Source of the DNA: Cryptomeria japonica
Taxonomy: Eukaryota > Streptophyta > Pinopsida > Cupressales > Cupressaceae
NCBI RefSeq assembly: GCF_030272615.1
Contig: NC_081408.1
Location: 607,424,173-607,488,172 of the forward strand
Length of the DNA: 64,000 nt
Direction: 5' to 3'
In this document: one piece after another, positions 12,463 to 24,233 of the stretch
How positions within the stretch are numbered: position 1 is the first letter of the stretch
How the letters are laid out: every line of letters begins with the position of its first letter
The notes under the pieces: model-generated
What the model was told of the DNA's origin: nothing
The model's database searches: none
Seen by the model: the letters and a program-made list of their open reading frames with translations, nothing else
Position numbers and translations under genes: made by a program

Positions 12463-14432
12463 ATGGCAAGAAATGAATCTGCTTTGTCAAAGGCTCCTAT
12501 GTTTGATGTTGTCAACTATGGCTTTTGGAGTAGAAGAATGGAAACCTATTTGTCCTCTCTAGGTTGTGATGTATGGATTCCAATTGTAAATGGATATACA
12601 GTTCATAATAATCCCCCTACTGATCCAGATGCTAAGAGAGAATATGAGAACAATGCTAAAACTAAGAATGCCATTCTTAGTGGATTGTCCAATAATGAGT
12701 TTGTTAAAGTCATGCATTTCTCTTTTGCCAAGGAAAGTTGGGAAAAGTTGCAAAATATATTTGAAGGTGATGCTAAAGTCAAGGAAGCCAAGTTGCAGAC
12801 ATTAAGAGCACAACTTGAGGGTTTGAAGATGAAAGATGAAGAGAAGATAGCTGACTATCTTCAAAGGGTTGATGAAACAACAAATACCATTAGAGGGCTT
12901 GGAGAAGAAATAAAATATGAGGTGGTAGTGAAGAAAGTACTTAGATCTCTTACATCTAAGTATGATACAAAGGTCTCAACAATAGAAGAAGCAAAATATA
13001 TGAAAATCTTTACAATGGATGAGTTGTATGGCTCCCTAACTGCTTATGAGATGAGGACTATCGGTATTGATGTTGTGAAGAAAGAAGCTTCTTTCAAGAC
13101 TTCAAGAAAAGGAAAAGAAGAATCTGCTCATTATGCAACTGGTGAAGACTTTGATGAAATCATGGCAAAATTTGTTAGAAGACTCCAGAGAGGTTCAGGC
13201 AAATATTAAGGCAAGCTGCCTTTGAAATGTTTCAACTATGGAAATATTGGACATTTTGCTACTAAATGTCCTTATGGTGATAAGAATGAAGATGATCAAT
13301 CAAGTGGTAGCAGATCATTTAGTAAGGATAGGAATAAAAATGTCTACTGACATGGTAGAAAAGGCTGCTAGAAGTAGAGCAATCTTTACACACATGAAGA
13401 TGATACCACATATGAGGAAAGTGCCTTAGATGACTGTTGCAGTGGAGATGAATTCAGAGAAAACATTTTTATGGCTCAAGAGATATCGATACTTGAAGAA
13501 GCAAAAGAGGAAGAGCAAGAAGGAGAAGTAGACCTTGAAGAAGAACTCATTGGTGTCTTAGATGAGATAAATAAAACAAGAGGAGGCTTAAAGAAGGTAA
13601 AAAGGGTTGCAACTAAAGAACAAGAATCACTGGAGCAATCTCTTGAAGAGTCCAAGAGAACTATTGCAGATCTAAAACTCCAGTTGGAAGAGGCCAAGAG
13701 GATGTGTGATGTCACCAGTACTAGTCTGAGTGAAAAGGAAAAGGAACCTCAAAATATGAAAGGAGAAATAGTGAAACTCTAGAAGGACTTAGAAAAAAGT
13801 CAGCATGAAATAAAAGTGAGAAGCAAATTTGAAGGCAACACTGAAGCCCTGGATAAGATGTTGAGCAAACAAAAGAAATCCAAAGATACTGGTGTCTTAG
13901 GTTTTCCAGAAGGTCAATTTTCAAACAACAAAGACACATCAGATAAGGAGATACAATTCACTTCTTCAAATAAAGGGGAAGAGAAGAAGACATTCATAGT
14001 AGGCAAAGATACCAGAAAGAAGACATTTGTAGATGCTTCTAGAAACTGCCACACAAACTGGTATATTCAATCAATGAATCAGAGACCATACTCTATGCAT
14101 CAACATGCAGATCCAAGGAGAAATACAAGTATTGATCATGAAGGATTCACAAAAGTTAGCAGCATGAAAGGAAGACCCCTAGTTAGGCAGTCATTTGTAG
14201 GTTCAAGACAACCAAACCAGTATGTTCCAAATTTTTATGGTTATTGTCACCAACGTAATAAGTTTGGTCATAGAATGGTAGATTGTAGGAAAATGAATGT
14301 CAGCCCTAGTTTGAGAGTAAAAACTCATTTTCTGAATTACAAAGTACAAATGTCATATGTTACAATTGCAATGAGTTTGGTCACAAGAGTTATGAATGTA
14401 GGAGTAATATGCAAATGTCCTAGAAGAATGCA
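12463..14432 (+). pseudogene. Copia Gag of C2 (stops, frameshift)
   Basis: The ATG at 12463 opens a copia Gag (UBN2-type) with RRMETYLSSLGCDVW, then FAKESWEKLQNIFEGD, LQTLRAQLEGLKMKDEEKI and DYLQRVDE, the typical alpha-helical order. It is open to a TAA at 13207. The same frame continues with a decayed knuckle (CFNYGNIGHFATKC, second Cys now Tyr), more stops between 13340 and 13375, and a long coiled coil to 13782. A basic region follows, with another decayed knuckle near 14245. A frameshift near 14300 moves reading to the frame holding an intact knuckle CYNCNEFGHKSYEC at 14358. The extra coiled coil between knuckles makes this Gag longer than usual for copia. Confidence 0.8.
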
Positions 14433-14972
14433 TTGAGTACATCTTATAGTGCTAATGTGCAATGCTATAAGTGTAAGAATTTTGGTCACATAGAAAGGTA
14501 TTGCCAGCTGAGAAATGAAAAGCAAAAGAGAATTGTACCTAATGAGAAGTTGGAAACAAAACTAGAACACAAAGTCAAAGAAGAGGAAAAGAAAGAAGAG
14601 AAACCGGTTTGGGTAGAGAAGGAAAAAAACTAGACAGAGTCTAGCCTAATTGTGCAAACTACTCTACATGCTGAAAGGAGAAACTTATGGGTAGCTTATA
14701 GTGGTTGCTCAAATCATATGACTAGAGATAAGAAAAAGTTCATCAAGCTTGATGATTGGAATGGTGGTTCAGTCCGATTTGGTGACAACTCATCCATCAA
14801 GATCAAATGCCGAGATACACCAAATATTGATGGAAAGCTCAAGGCTCGTGATGTATACTATGTGGAAGGTTTGAAGCATAACCTACTGAGTGTAAGTCAG
14901 ATGTGTGATAAAGGGTACAAGTTCTCATTTGACTCTACTAGTTATCAAATAAGAAAGAAGAGTACTGGTTAG
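14433..14972 (+). pseudogene. Zinc knuckle and copia aspartic protease of C2 (inactivated)
   Basis: The frame opens with a knuckle CYKCKNFGHIERYC near 14463, a lysine/glutamate-rich linker, a TAG at 14631, then the protease. The catalytic motif of copia proteases, normally Asp-Ser-Gly-Cys-(S/T)-x-H-M, reads YSGCSNHMT. The catalytic Asp codon is TAT (Tyr) at 14697-14699. The typical C-terminal LKHNLLSVSQMCDKGYKFSF follows. The loss of the Asp means no polyprotein cleavage by this copy. Confidence 0.85.
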
Positions 14973-15067
14973 GTAGTAGCACAAGGAAATAGAACATAGG
15001 GAAATGTCTACAATTTGGAGGAATGCTATGAGTCTAAGGCATGATGGTATAGGTTGATGAAAGCTGG

Positions 15068-16132
15068 TTGTGGCACCAAAGATTAGTCCATGTGAATTTT
15101 TATAATCTGGTTAAGATAAGCAAGACCCGGTGTGTGAGAAAAATACCTCAGATCATAAAACTAGCAAGTACATTCTGTGATGAATGTGTCAGAGGTAAGA
15201 AAGCAAAGGTCAGTTTTAAAACAAAGGAATATAACACCTCAAGACCTTTGGAGTTGATACATATAGACTTATGTGGGCCAATAAGGACAAGAGCATTGGT
15301 CGATGAAAGATATTTAATGCTACTTATAGATGATTTCTCAAGAATGACTTGGGTAACCTTCCTACATGATAAGTTACAAGCATTTGAGAGGTTCAAGATC
15401 TTCAAGAAGATGGTTGAAAATGAAAGTAGATATTGGATAAAATTCTTAAGATCAGACCAGGGTGGTAAATTCTCTTCAAATGAGTTTGTTGACTACTATG
15501 AGAGAAATGGAATCCAAAGATAGTACTCAGTTGCAAGGACACCTCAACAAAATGGGGTGGTAGAGAGGAAAAATAGGACAGTGAAGGAGATGGCCAAGAC
15601 AATGTTGAATGAAGCCAACATACCGGATATATACTGGAAGGAAGCAGTTCATACTGTTGTCTACACTTTAAACCGGGTACAATTAAGGGTGAATAGTAGA
15701 ATGACCCCTTATGAGTTATGGAATGAAAGGAAACCATCACTCAAACACTTCAGAGTGTTTAGAACTAAGTGCTTCATCAAGAAAGACACTGACAGATTGG
15801 GAAGTTTTGATTCTGGGAGTGATGAAATAATTTTCTTGGGATACTCAGCCAATAGTAAATCCTACAAATTCTACAACAAGAGATTGAGAAGTGTGGTTGA
15901 GAGTGTAAATGTGAGAATAGATGAAGACTCACATAGAGGACAATTTGCACCTGCACCCTACATTGAAGAGTCAGATGTGGAATATGAAGAACAATCTGAC
16001 AATGGACCGGTAGAAGATGTACCAAACAAGATTCCCAATTGTCATGTGCAAAAGAATCATCTAAAAGAACTGATCATAGGAGATAGGAATGAAGGTGTGC
16101 AGACCAGAAGGAGATTAGCCCTAGAAAGGTGA
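15068..16132 (+). pseudogene. Copia integrase of C2 (one stop)
   Basis: The zinc-binding region has WHQRLVHVNF and CDECVRGKK (HHCC). The rve core has the three acidic residues of the DDE triad in IHIDLCGP, RSDQGGKF and VVERKNRT. The frame is interrupted by a single TAG at 15521 between Arg and Tyr, probably from CAG. The C-terminal part includes MTPYELWNERKP and IFLGYSANSKSYKFYN, both standard copia integrase landmarks. The gap 14973-15067 is the short decayed joint to protease. It would insert the cDNA; apart from the stop and upstream frameshifts, the core motifs are intact. Confidence 0.9.
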
Positions 16133-16151
16133 ACAAGTAATTTTTTGTCTC

Positions 16152-17027
16152 ATGATTGAAGTGGAGCCCAAAATGTTTGATGATGCTATAAAAAGAGAGA
16201 AGTGGGTAGATGCCATGGATGAACAACTAAGACAAATTGAGAAAAATCAGACTTGGGAACTTATTCCTAGACCAACAGACAAGAATGTCATAGGTACCAA
16301 ATGGGTCTACTGGAACAAGATGAATGAAGAAGGTAAGATAGTCCGACATAAAGCAAGGTTAGTTTAAAAAGGGTATGCTCAAGTTCAAGGTATTGAATTT
16401 GAAGAAACCTTTGCACCAGACGCTAGGTTAGAGGATATAAGAATTGTTTTTAGCCTTCTCAACCTATAAGGGATATAAGGTACATTAGATGGATGTAAAA
16501 TTTTCTTTTCTCAATGGTAATTTTGAAGAAGAGGTGTATATGGAACAGCCAAAAGGGTACTCATTGCATAAAGATGAGAGTTTTGTATGTCAGTTGAAGA
16601 AAGCCTTGTATGGTTTGAAGCAGGCTCCCAGAGCATGGTATTCCCAATTAGACAATTACTTGAAGGAGAAAGGATTCCAGAAAGGGAATGCAAACAACAA
16701 CTTGTATGTCAAGGTAAATGGAGATCATATGATTATAGTTGTTGTATATGTGGATTATATTATATTTGGTGGAGACAAGGACGTCATGTGCAAAGAATTT
16801 GCAGAATAGATGAAGACAGAGTTTGAGATGTCCATGTTGGGTGAGTTGTCCTACTTTCTTGGTTTGGAGATCTCATAGAAGGATAAAGGAATTTTCATCT
16901 CCCAAACCAAGTATGTGAAAGACACACTCAAAAAATTTCAAATGAAGGACAACAAACCGATCAATACTCTCATGGTTACTGGTTGTAAGTTGAGCAAACT
17001 AGATGAATCACCGAAAGTTGAGAAAAT
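16152..17027 (+). pseudogene. Copia reverse transcriptase of C2, N-terminal and central part
   Basis: Begins with WVDAMDEQLRQIEKNQTWELI and GTKWVYWNK, standard for copia RT (RVT_2). It breaks at a TAA near 16366 and shifts frame before 16489, where SFLNGNFEEEVYMEQPKGY and LKKALYGLKQAPRAWY follow. The active-site YVDD reads YVDY at 16747-16758, so the second catalytic Asp is lost. Stops occur near 16807 and 16876. At 17027 the coding sequence is cut by element B and resumes at 23562 with the last RT residues. Confidence 0.9.
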
Positions 17028-17832
17028 TGTTGGCAAATGCACACTCCAATGAGATATTGTAGGTGATTGAAGGTTTTGTCATTCATGGCAACCTTACAAT
17101 CCTATGACACCAGCAGGGTAATTTACCAGCACCAACAAAGATAGACTCTACACCGGCACATAGACCACCGGCACCAGCAGTGAAAGAAAGCATACCAGCA
17201 CAGAAGTCGACAGGGATTTTGTTTGTACTATATTTTGTTAATTATTGTAAAATCATTGTAAGCCAACTTGGCAAGTTGTAAAATGACTCATATATATAAG
17301 AGATCATTGTAGAACATTTTGTATTAGAAGGAAGAAAATATATAAGTGAAATAAGGTAGACCTATTATGTGAATTATAGGTTAAGGGTTTATGTATGAAG
17401 CAGAGCTATAAATCAGTACTGGATCTGGCATAGAAGATGCTATTTTGAAGCAGTACAAGACATTGGATTTATATAATCCATTTTGTAAGTTAGTGAGACT
17501 TCCCATTTTGTAATTGAGCAGTGAGCTCTAGGCACTTGGCCTTCCTGCATGTGCAGGTCCCTATTGTAGTAGTAATATTCTCTTATTGGCTAGTAAGTGA
17601 ATATTGTGGGTCACAAATCCCACTGAGGTTTTTCCCACACTAGGTTTCATCGTTAAACTACTGTGCTATGTTATGTTTTTCATGTGGTTGCTGTTATCTC
17701 TATTTATTACATTACTTTCTGTTTACCGGTATACAGTATTGATATGTTTTACATGTTTTAAGTTAAGAAAATCATTTAACCAGTTAGATACTGATTCATC
17801 CCCCCCTCTCAGTATCTATGGGAATCTTAACA
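17028..17832 (+). repeat. 5' LTR of element B
   Basis: Bounded by TGTTGG and TTAACA, next to the PBS. It contains a strong TATA box at 17291-17300. Conserved late LTR parts such as ATTGTGGGTCACAAATCCC are shared with the copia-type LTR at 50285-51128. Confidence 0.9.
17291..17300 (+). promoter_or_regulatory. LTR TATA box of element B
   Basis: TATATATAAG, kept unchanged in the 3' LTR at 23018-23027, about 265 bases into the LTR. It probably sets the U3/R border around 17325-17335. Confidence 0.6.
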
Positions 17833-17833
17833 A

Positions 17834-17850
17834 TTGGTATCGGAGCCTGG
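17834..17850 (+). other. Primer-binding site of element B
   Basis: TTGGTATCGGAGCCTGG follows the LTR after one base. It matches the initiator-Met tRNA complement with one mismatch. Confidence 0.85.
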
Positions 17851-17903
17851 TCCTCTTTTTTCAGAAGCCTAACAACTTGAGGAAGATCTTGACACCGGTA
17901 GAG

Positions 17904-19016
17904 ATGGAAAACTTGATGAAGAAATTAGAAGAAGCTCTCTCAGACTATGATGCAGAAAAGTTGAAAAATATAAAACTTGAAGATGATCTAAAAGCTACAT
18001 AGGATATCATTCAAGCACTTCAAGAAAATCTTACCATTGCAAGAAACAAGAGAAGAGAACTTTGTGAAAAGATGCAAAATGAGAATGATGAAAAGGAAAA
18101 TCTTAGTGATCTGATGAATAAGTTGAAACAAGAAAACATGACAACAAAGAATGAGATGTAGGATATGACTATGAGATTTTGTAAAGAAATTGAAGATAGA
18201 AAGAAAAATGAAGAAGATTTGACTAGAAGATGAAGTGATGCTGCAAATGAAAACACAAGACTTAGCTATGAAAATGATTTATTGAAGACAGATCTGATGC
18301 ATGCATAGAATAACTCAAATGAACTCATGAGATAGAAAGGTATCTTGGAAAGAGAATTGGATACTACAAATCAACACAAAGAAAAATTCAAGAAAAGCTC
18401 AGAAGAACTTGGTGACTTGTTGAAGAATCAGAAACCTAATGGTGACACTAATGGCCTTGGCTTTGAAGCTGGTGAAAGATCTAGTACTGCAAACAAACAG
18501 GATCATGGCAAACCAATAAGATAACCTACTGCTTATAAATTTAATGGCAAATGCTTTAACTGTAACTAGTATGGTCATAGAGAAAATCAATGTAGATCTA
18601 GAAATTATCAATGCACAAATACACCCACTGGTCAATGTTCCAAATCCAACAAAGTTGGTCACAATTCAGAGAATTGCAAAATGAATGTAAGATGTTATGT
18701 TTGTGGAAGATTTGGACACTTATCTAATCAATGTAGAACACAAACCGGCATAGGATATGGGAAAGCTATTCAAAAAAATAATGTGACTTGTTATGCCTGT
18801 AACAAGATTGGACATATTGCTAAATTTTGTAGAAGCAAGTCCTCACTGATAAATAACAAAGGTCCTAGTTTGAAAGGTAAAGAAAAGGTTGAAGAAGTAA
18901 AGCAAGAATTCTCAAAACAATGGATCAAGAAATCAAATCTAAATGGTGATAGGAACACTTCTCCACCAATAGAAGAGAGTAACACTCCACCGACAGGAGA
19001 CTCTTCATCTAACTAA
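17904..19016 (+). pseudogene. Gag-like coiled-coil/zinc-knuckle ORF of element B
   Basis: From the ATG at 17904 one frame of 371 codons reaches the TAA at 19014 without any frameshift. It is interrupted only by stops (TAG 18000, others near 18159, 18231, 18306, 18333, 18522 and 18567), several easily explained by CAG-to-TAG or CGA-to-TGA. The first 170 residues form a charged coiled coil. Then come up to four zinc knuckles, the last two intact: CYVCGRFGHLSNQC and CYACNKIGHIAKFC. A basic tail follows. No UBN2 capsid domain like that of C2 is recognised. It presumably binds element RNA, or tethers it to a helper Gag; this is inference. Confidence 0.75.
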
Positions 19017-19171
19017 AGAAAATTCCCTTGAGGGCTTAGCAATCAAATGTGAAACATGCTATTATTCCCTCGATTGATGGTGAGAAGTTGAAATTACTTC
19101 TATACCGAAAAATAAGTTAAGTCATTACTTAACCAACAAGCATTAAATGTGGTGGTTGGCAAAAATAACAT

Positions 19172-19178
19172 TATAAAT
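19172..19178 (+). promoter_or_regulatory. Possible internal TATA box before ORF2 of element B
   Basis: TATAAAT lies in the 306-base spacer between the gag-like ORF and ORF2, 151 bases before the ORF2 ATG. If used, it would give ORF2 its own short-leader mRNA. Nothing else recognisable lies in 19017-19322. Confidence 0.3.
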
Positions 19179-19322
19179 CAAGTGTTTTGGCTCCATTTTC
19201 ATTTCACGGAGCATTCAAAAATTTGAAGGGTGCGAAAATTCCTGAGCGAAGGCTTTCCAAGCAAAGAAAAGAAGAAATTCATCAAGCAATCATCCTTAAG
19301 GTAGATAAAGGTATTTATATCC

Positions 19323-22300
19323 ATGGCTTCTTCATCTATTCCCGAATTCATAGCAAACCCTACTATAGTCGAAGTGATTAAACATCCTAGACCCGTATTC
19401 CAGTTAGTTCCCAAGATTGCCAAGAAAGATGATAATGTTGGTGCATTTTCTCAAATCTCCAAAGGAGTAGTTTTTGTTGAAGACCCTAGAATGTACATTC
19501 ATTGTCACATAGAAGAATTAGGTGATAAGGAAATCAAGAGCATGTATAAGACTGTACTTTGTGATGAAACCGGTAATGTTAAACCTGAGCACAAGATAGT
19601 GGAAACCCTAGGTTTCACTGAAATTCTCAGCATTCTGGATTTCCCTAAGGATGTTATAAGGATAGTTCTAAGCAGGGTTCATGGTGAATTCTTCTGGTTG
19701 GACTCAGTTCACACAGTTACAAAAGAGGCAGTAAAAGCCATGACAGGGTTACCTTCCATCGGTAATAGGCCTGATAAAACAAAGGTCTCAAATGACCTAA
19801 TGATTAACCTAACAGGTGCAACATTTGATAAGAGATCTTTAAGAGTAATGATGTAACCGACATCAATGTCAGACTCATTAGCATGATTTTAGGCTACAAA
19901 ACCACACATGCAAATAGGTTAAACTCAATCTTTAGCCTATGCATAAAGAGTGCCTATGATATGATTAAAGATAATGCAAAAATAGATGTGTGTAAATGGT
20001 TGAAAGATGAACTTATTGACAATCTTGGAAAAATAAAAAAAGACAAAAAGGGGACATTTAGATTTGGAAACCTACTTGTCTATTTAATGCTACACATAAC
20101 AAAACAAGTGACCGATATTGGTAACAAAAATCTTGGTTTTGATATACTGGTAGACAAACAATTATCTAATTTACTAAATAACATGGGTGAAAATAGAGAA
20201 AATAATATAAGTGAGTACTTTCAGGCATTAAAGGCCCAGATGAATACCAGAGTTAGATTATCACAAGAAATTGTAAATAAGTATAAGGATGAAATATGCT
20301 TTGTTATTAAGAAGGATGAGATTTGGATGGAGGTAGTTGTCCCAAGAACCATTTGGGTTACTGAAATGGGTTATGAAACTGATGACCACATAATTGAAAA
20401 ATATGCAAAAGCCCTCTTGGAAGCACCCAAGAAACCTAAAGAAGAGGTATTTGGTAGTGTTGAGACTATTGAAAATCAAGTCCAATCAAAGAAAAGGGTA
20501 AAAAAGGTGGAAGCAACAATTAGAAGAGGATCTAGACAAGCTAAAGCTATCAAAGAAGATGTACTTAAACAAACTGGTATTACTAAAGATGAGTTAGAAA
20601 CACTTCAGCCAGAAACTCACCTTTCACCGGTTGCAACTTCTTCAGAAAGTGATATGCCAGCTGAATTTAAAAGAGTTGTGAGAAAAAGGAAACCTTCATC
20701 GGTATCTACACCTTCTCCTAGAAGAACCAAACAAAAACAACAGGCAGTAAGGCCCCCAGCTATAAAAGTAACTTCAAAGAAGAAGTTAACACTCAAGAAG
20801 AAGACTCAACAAACCATTGCTCCAATTGACAAACTTCTAAATGAAATTATTGAGGATGGAAAGCTAAAAAACATAAATAAATTATATGATTCGTTATCAG
20901 TTGATGACAAGGAGAAAGTTGAAAACAATGTAATTCTACACGTGGACATTTACAAGAAATTTCTAATGCAAGTTGTAGATGAATTACCAGAAGAACTGTT
21001 TAAAATACTTGAAGCTAGAAGGCAAGTTGTTGTAGAGCTTGATAAGAAAATGAAAATTACTTGTTGAGTCAATTCACCAAAAGAGATAGATGATCTGATC
21101 TCTAAGGCTAACCGGTCAGTATTTTCAACTACACACTGGCATGTAGCACTTATGGTTGGTAGAGTGAATGAGGTAGCAGAGGAAACTGCTAATGCATGGG
21201 ACATATTCCTTGTAGAGAAGGAAAAGAAAGAAGAATATAGAAACCCTAAACCCATCAAGGTATATCAGAAGGATAAGGACAAGGGAAAAGGCAAGGTTGG
21301 TGGACCACCTAGCATAAAAGTAAAAGATAACTTATCCCCACTGCCTCTAGATTCTCCACTAGTAGTTACCACTGACAAACAACCAGCTAGTGAGAGTATG
21401 GACATAGCACAAGAGGACACAAATCCCAATTTTGAAGTGTTATATATAGTTGACATTGACACACAAAAAGTCAATATTGTGGTAGATAAGGATACAACTG
21501 GGAAAACAGATATGGCCAGTGAGCCACCGGTAGCAAATGGTATAGAAGGTAAATTGACAAATGATAACATAGAGCAATAGGCTCCATCATAGAAACAGGT
21601 TCACACAGAGACAGTGCCACCAGCATTAGCTAAGAAATCCAAACCTTTGCTTAAGGAAATGGAAACACAAACTGACCTACCAAAGGTCACCACAAGCAAG
21701 GAAATTGCTCCCACTAATGGTATATAGATTATTGGCTCATCAAATATAGAATTCAAATCAATTAATGTAACAGAAGTTCTTTTGGATTCCATAAAGAGGA
21801 TAACAGATTGCAGCTCACAAGCATACAAGGCAATAGATGATACCATTCCAATTTTGAAAATGATAGCACCTAAATGTAATGTAGATAATAAAGATTCTTT
21901 GAGTCAACTTGACACTTTGTCTAAGTATATTACTGACAACACTGTGACAATTGAACAAATAAAAGAGGAAGCATTCAAGGAGAGATTACAGAAAGAAAAA
22001 CACAAATTCTTAGAGGAAGAAATAAAGAAGTGTACAAGGCAATTTGAAACACTTTTACCGGAACTGTGTAGTACATTGAAGGAATTTAAAACTTTGTATA
22101 GGGATACATGTAAAACTAACTTTTTGATAGTTGATATAGACAAGAAGATCAACAAGATACAAGAGGAAATAAATCAACTAGTTGATAATTTCATTAATTC
22201 ATCTGATTCATTATTAGTTTTTGAGAAGAAAATAACAGGTTTTGAGGAAGAACTACTAAAGTTGGAAAGAGAAAAGGAGAGAATAAAAGGAAAGGCTAAA

Positions 22301-22531
22301 GATCTAAAATGGAGACTTAGTCCAAAATTAGACTACCTCATCTCCTTAAGAAAAGAAATATCTAATGCTTTGATTCAAGGACAGAAAACACCAGCAAAGC
22401 AAATGCAACACCTCACAGGTATAGTTCAGAGGATAGAGGCCACAATAAAAGATAACAAAAAGTTCATTGAAAGCTTGAATCTGGTTTTGGCAGATCTATT
22501 TCAGATTGTAACCAACCAGTTACTAGGGTGA
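19323..22531 (+). pseudogene. ORF2 of element B: ~1070-codon protein of unknown family
   Basis: Starts at ATG 19323. One frameshift near 19835-19848 joins two open frames; afterwards one frame runs to the TGA at 22529, with stops at 21065, 21578, 21590 and near 21725. Residues of about 1-380 look globular and mainly helical: VTKEAVKAMTGLP near 19715, WLKDELIDNLGKIKKDKKG near 19999, then a Phe-Arg-Phe-Gly and hydrophobic VYLMLHI segment. Residues of about 380-500 form a basic, serine/proline-rich linker (RRTKQKQQ, KKKLTLKKK) that could be nuclear targeting. The last ~250 residues are coiled coil. I recognise no catalytic motif. The layout loosely recalls plant mobile-domain or plant-transposon proteins, and the G1 LTR ORF, but I cannot assign a family. 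Element A carries a homologue. Confidence 0.7.
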
Positions 22532-22740
22532 AACTGGAAACCACACTCAATTGACACTTTGACAACCTTTGTCATTGATGCCAAAGGGGGAGTAGTGGAA
22601 GAGAAAAATAACTAGCAAATGACTCATCAGCTCAAGCGGAGCACATATTCTTTTGGTACAAAAATTTTTGGTAAGACAATTCTGGCAGATTCTTTTGGAT
22701 AACAATTTTTGGATTTTTCTCATGAGTGTTGCCATCAATG

Positions 22741-22754
22741 CCAAAGGGGGAGAT
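22741..22754 (+). other. Polypurine tract of element B
   Basis: CCAAAGGGGGAGAT, ending at the base before the 3' LTR. It is the same tract as in C1 and nearly the same as in C2. A second similar run, CCAAAGGGGGAG, occurs at 22581-22592 in the 22532-22740 spacer, which holds no gene. Confidence 0.85.
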
Positions 22755-23561
22755 TGTTGGCAAATGCACACTCCAATGAGATATTGTAGGTGATTGAAGG
22801 TTTTGTCATTTATGGCAACCTTACAATCCTATGACACCGGCAAGGTAATTTACCGGCACCAGCAAAGATAGACTCTACACCAACACATAGACCACCGACA
22901 CCAGCAGTGAAAGAAAGCATATCAGCATAGAAGCTGATAGAGATTTTGTTTGTAATGTATTTTGTTAATTATTGTAAAATCATTGTAAGTCAACTTGGCA
23001 AGTTGTAAAATGACTCATATATATAAGAGATCATTGTAGAACATTTTGTATTAGAAGAAAGAAAATATATAGGCAAAATAAGGAAGACCTATTATGTGAA
23101 TTATAGGTTAAGGGTTTATGTATGAAGCAGAGCTATAAACTAGTGTTGGATCTGGCATAGAAAATGCTATTTTGAAGTAGTACAAGAGATTGGATTTATA
23201 TAATCCATTTTGTAAGTCAGTGAGACTTCCCATTTTGTAATTGAGTAGTGAGCTCTAGGCACTTGGCCTTCCTGCATGTGCAAGCCCCTATTGTAGCAGT
23301 AATATTCTCTTATTGTCCAGTAAGTGAATATTGTGGGTTACAAATCCCACTGAGGTTTTTCCCACACTGGGTTTCCTCGTTAAACTATTGCGTTATGGTG
23401 TGTTTTTCATATGGTTGCTATTATCTTTGTTTATTATATTACTTTCTGTTTACCGGTATACAGTATTGATATGCTTTACATGTTTTAAGTTAAGAAAATC
23501 ATTTAACCAGTTAGATACTAATTCACCCCCCCCCCTCTCAGTATCTGTGGGAATCCTAACA
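22755..23561 (+). repeat. 3' LTR of element B
   Basis: Pairs with 17028-17832. Differences are mostly transitions, many at ACCGGT-like sites. It ends CCTAACA at 23561, after which C2 sequence resumes. Confidence 0.9.
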
Positions 23562-24233
23562 AGAACACTGTATAGGTCTATGATCGGTAGTTTGTTCTAT
23601 TTAATATCTTTTAGACCGGATATTGTACAAGCTATTTGCATGGTAGCAAGATTCTAAGTTGCTCCTAAACAGTCTCACCTAAATGCAGTCAGAAGAATCT
23701 TTGGGTATCTGCAAGGAACTATCCGCTATGGTATGTGGTATCCAAAGAGAGGAAATTTCTCTTTGCAGGCTTATACTGATGCAAATTGGGTAGGAAATAT
23801 TGATGACTGGAAAAGTACAAGTGGAGGTGCTTTCTACTTAGGAGACCAGTTAGTATCATGGTAGAGTAAGAAGCAAGATTCAGTGTCATTATCTATTGCT
23901 GACACAGAGTATATAGCAGTTGCTACACTGGTTCTATGGATGAAGTAGACACTGAAAGACATATAGGTAGAGATACCGAAACCCATCCCAATCTGGTGTG
24001 ATAACTCAAGTGCAATCAATATCTCCAAGAAAAAAGTAACGCACTCAAGAACAAAACACATTGCAATCAAGTATCACTTCTTGAGGGAGAAGGTAGTAGA
24101 AAAGGAGGTCATAGTAGAATATGTTCCCACTGATAAGCAGATTGCTGACATATTTACCAAGCCACTTCCATTGGGTCCTTTTGAGTACTTGAGACAAAAA
24201 ATGTGAGTTGTCACACCATCAGGTAGCACTTAA
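23562..24233 (+). pseudogene. C-terminal RT and copia RNase H of C2
   Basis: Resumes C2 pol after element B: LYRSMIGSLFYLI and RPDIVQAICMVARF end the RT region. RNase H follows with its acidic residues in AYTDANWVG, ADTEYIA and WCDNSSAI, and the conserved tail TKHIAIKYHFLRE and DIFTKPLP. In-frame stops near 23657, 23864, 23948, 23969 and 24204 break it. The remaining 24234-24437 is a non-coding spacer. Confidence 0.9.

Larger units (their letters stand above)
17028..23561 (+). mobile_element. Element B: LTR element with a gag-like ORF and a large unknown ORF, no pol
   Basis: LTRs (805 and 807 bases, about 55 differences by eye) start TGTTGGCAAATGC and end CTAACA/TTAACA. A PBS follows the 5' LTR and a PPT precedes the 3' LTR. 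Flanks AAAAT (17023-17027) and AGAAC (23562-23566) fit a 5-bp TSD with two transitions. The host reading frame of C2 RT continues directly across. The 4.9 kb interior holds a coiled-coil/zinc-knuckle ORF and a ~1070-codon ORF2, with no protease, RT, RNase H or integrase. Its PBS, PPT and LTR style are those of copia elements such as C2, which may have supplied enzymes in trans. That last point is inference. Confidence 0.9.
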
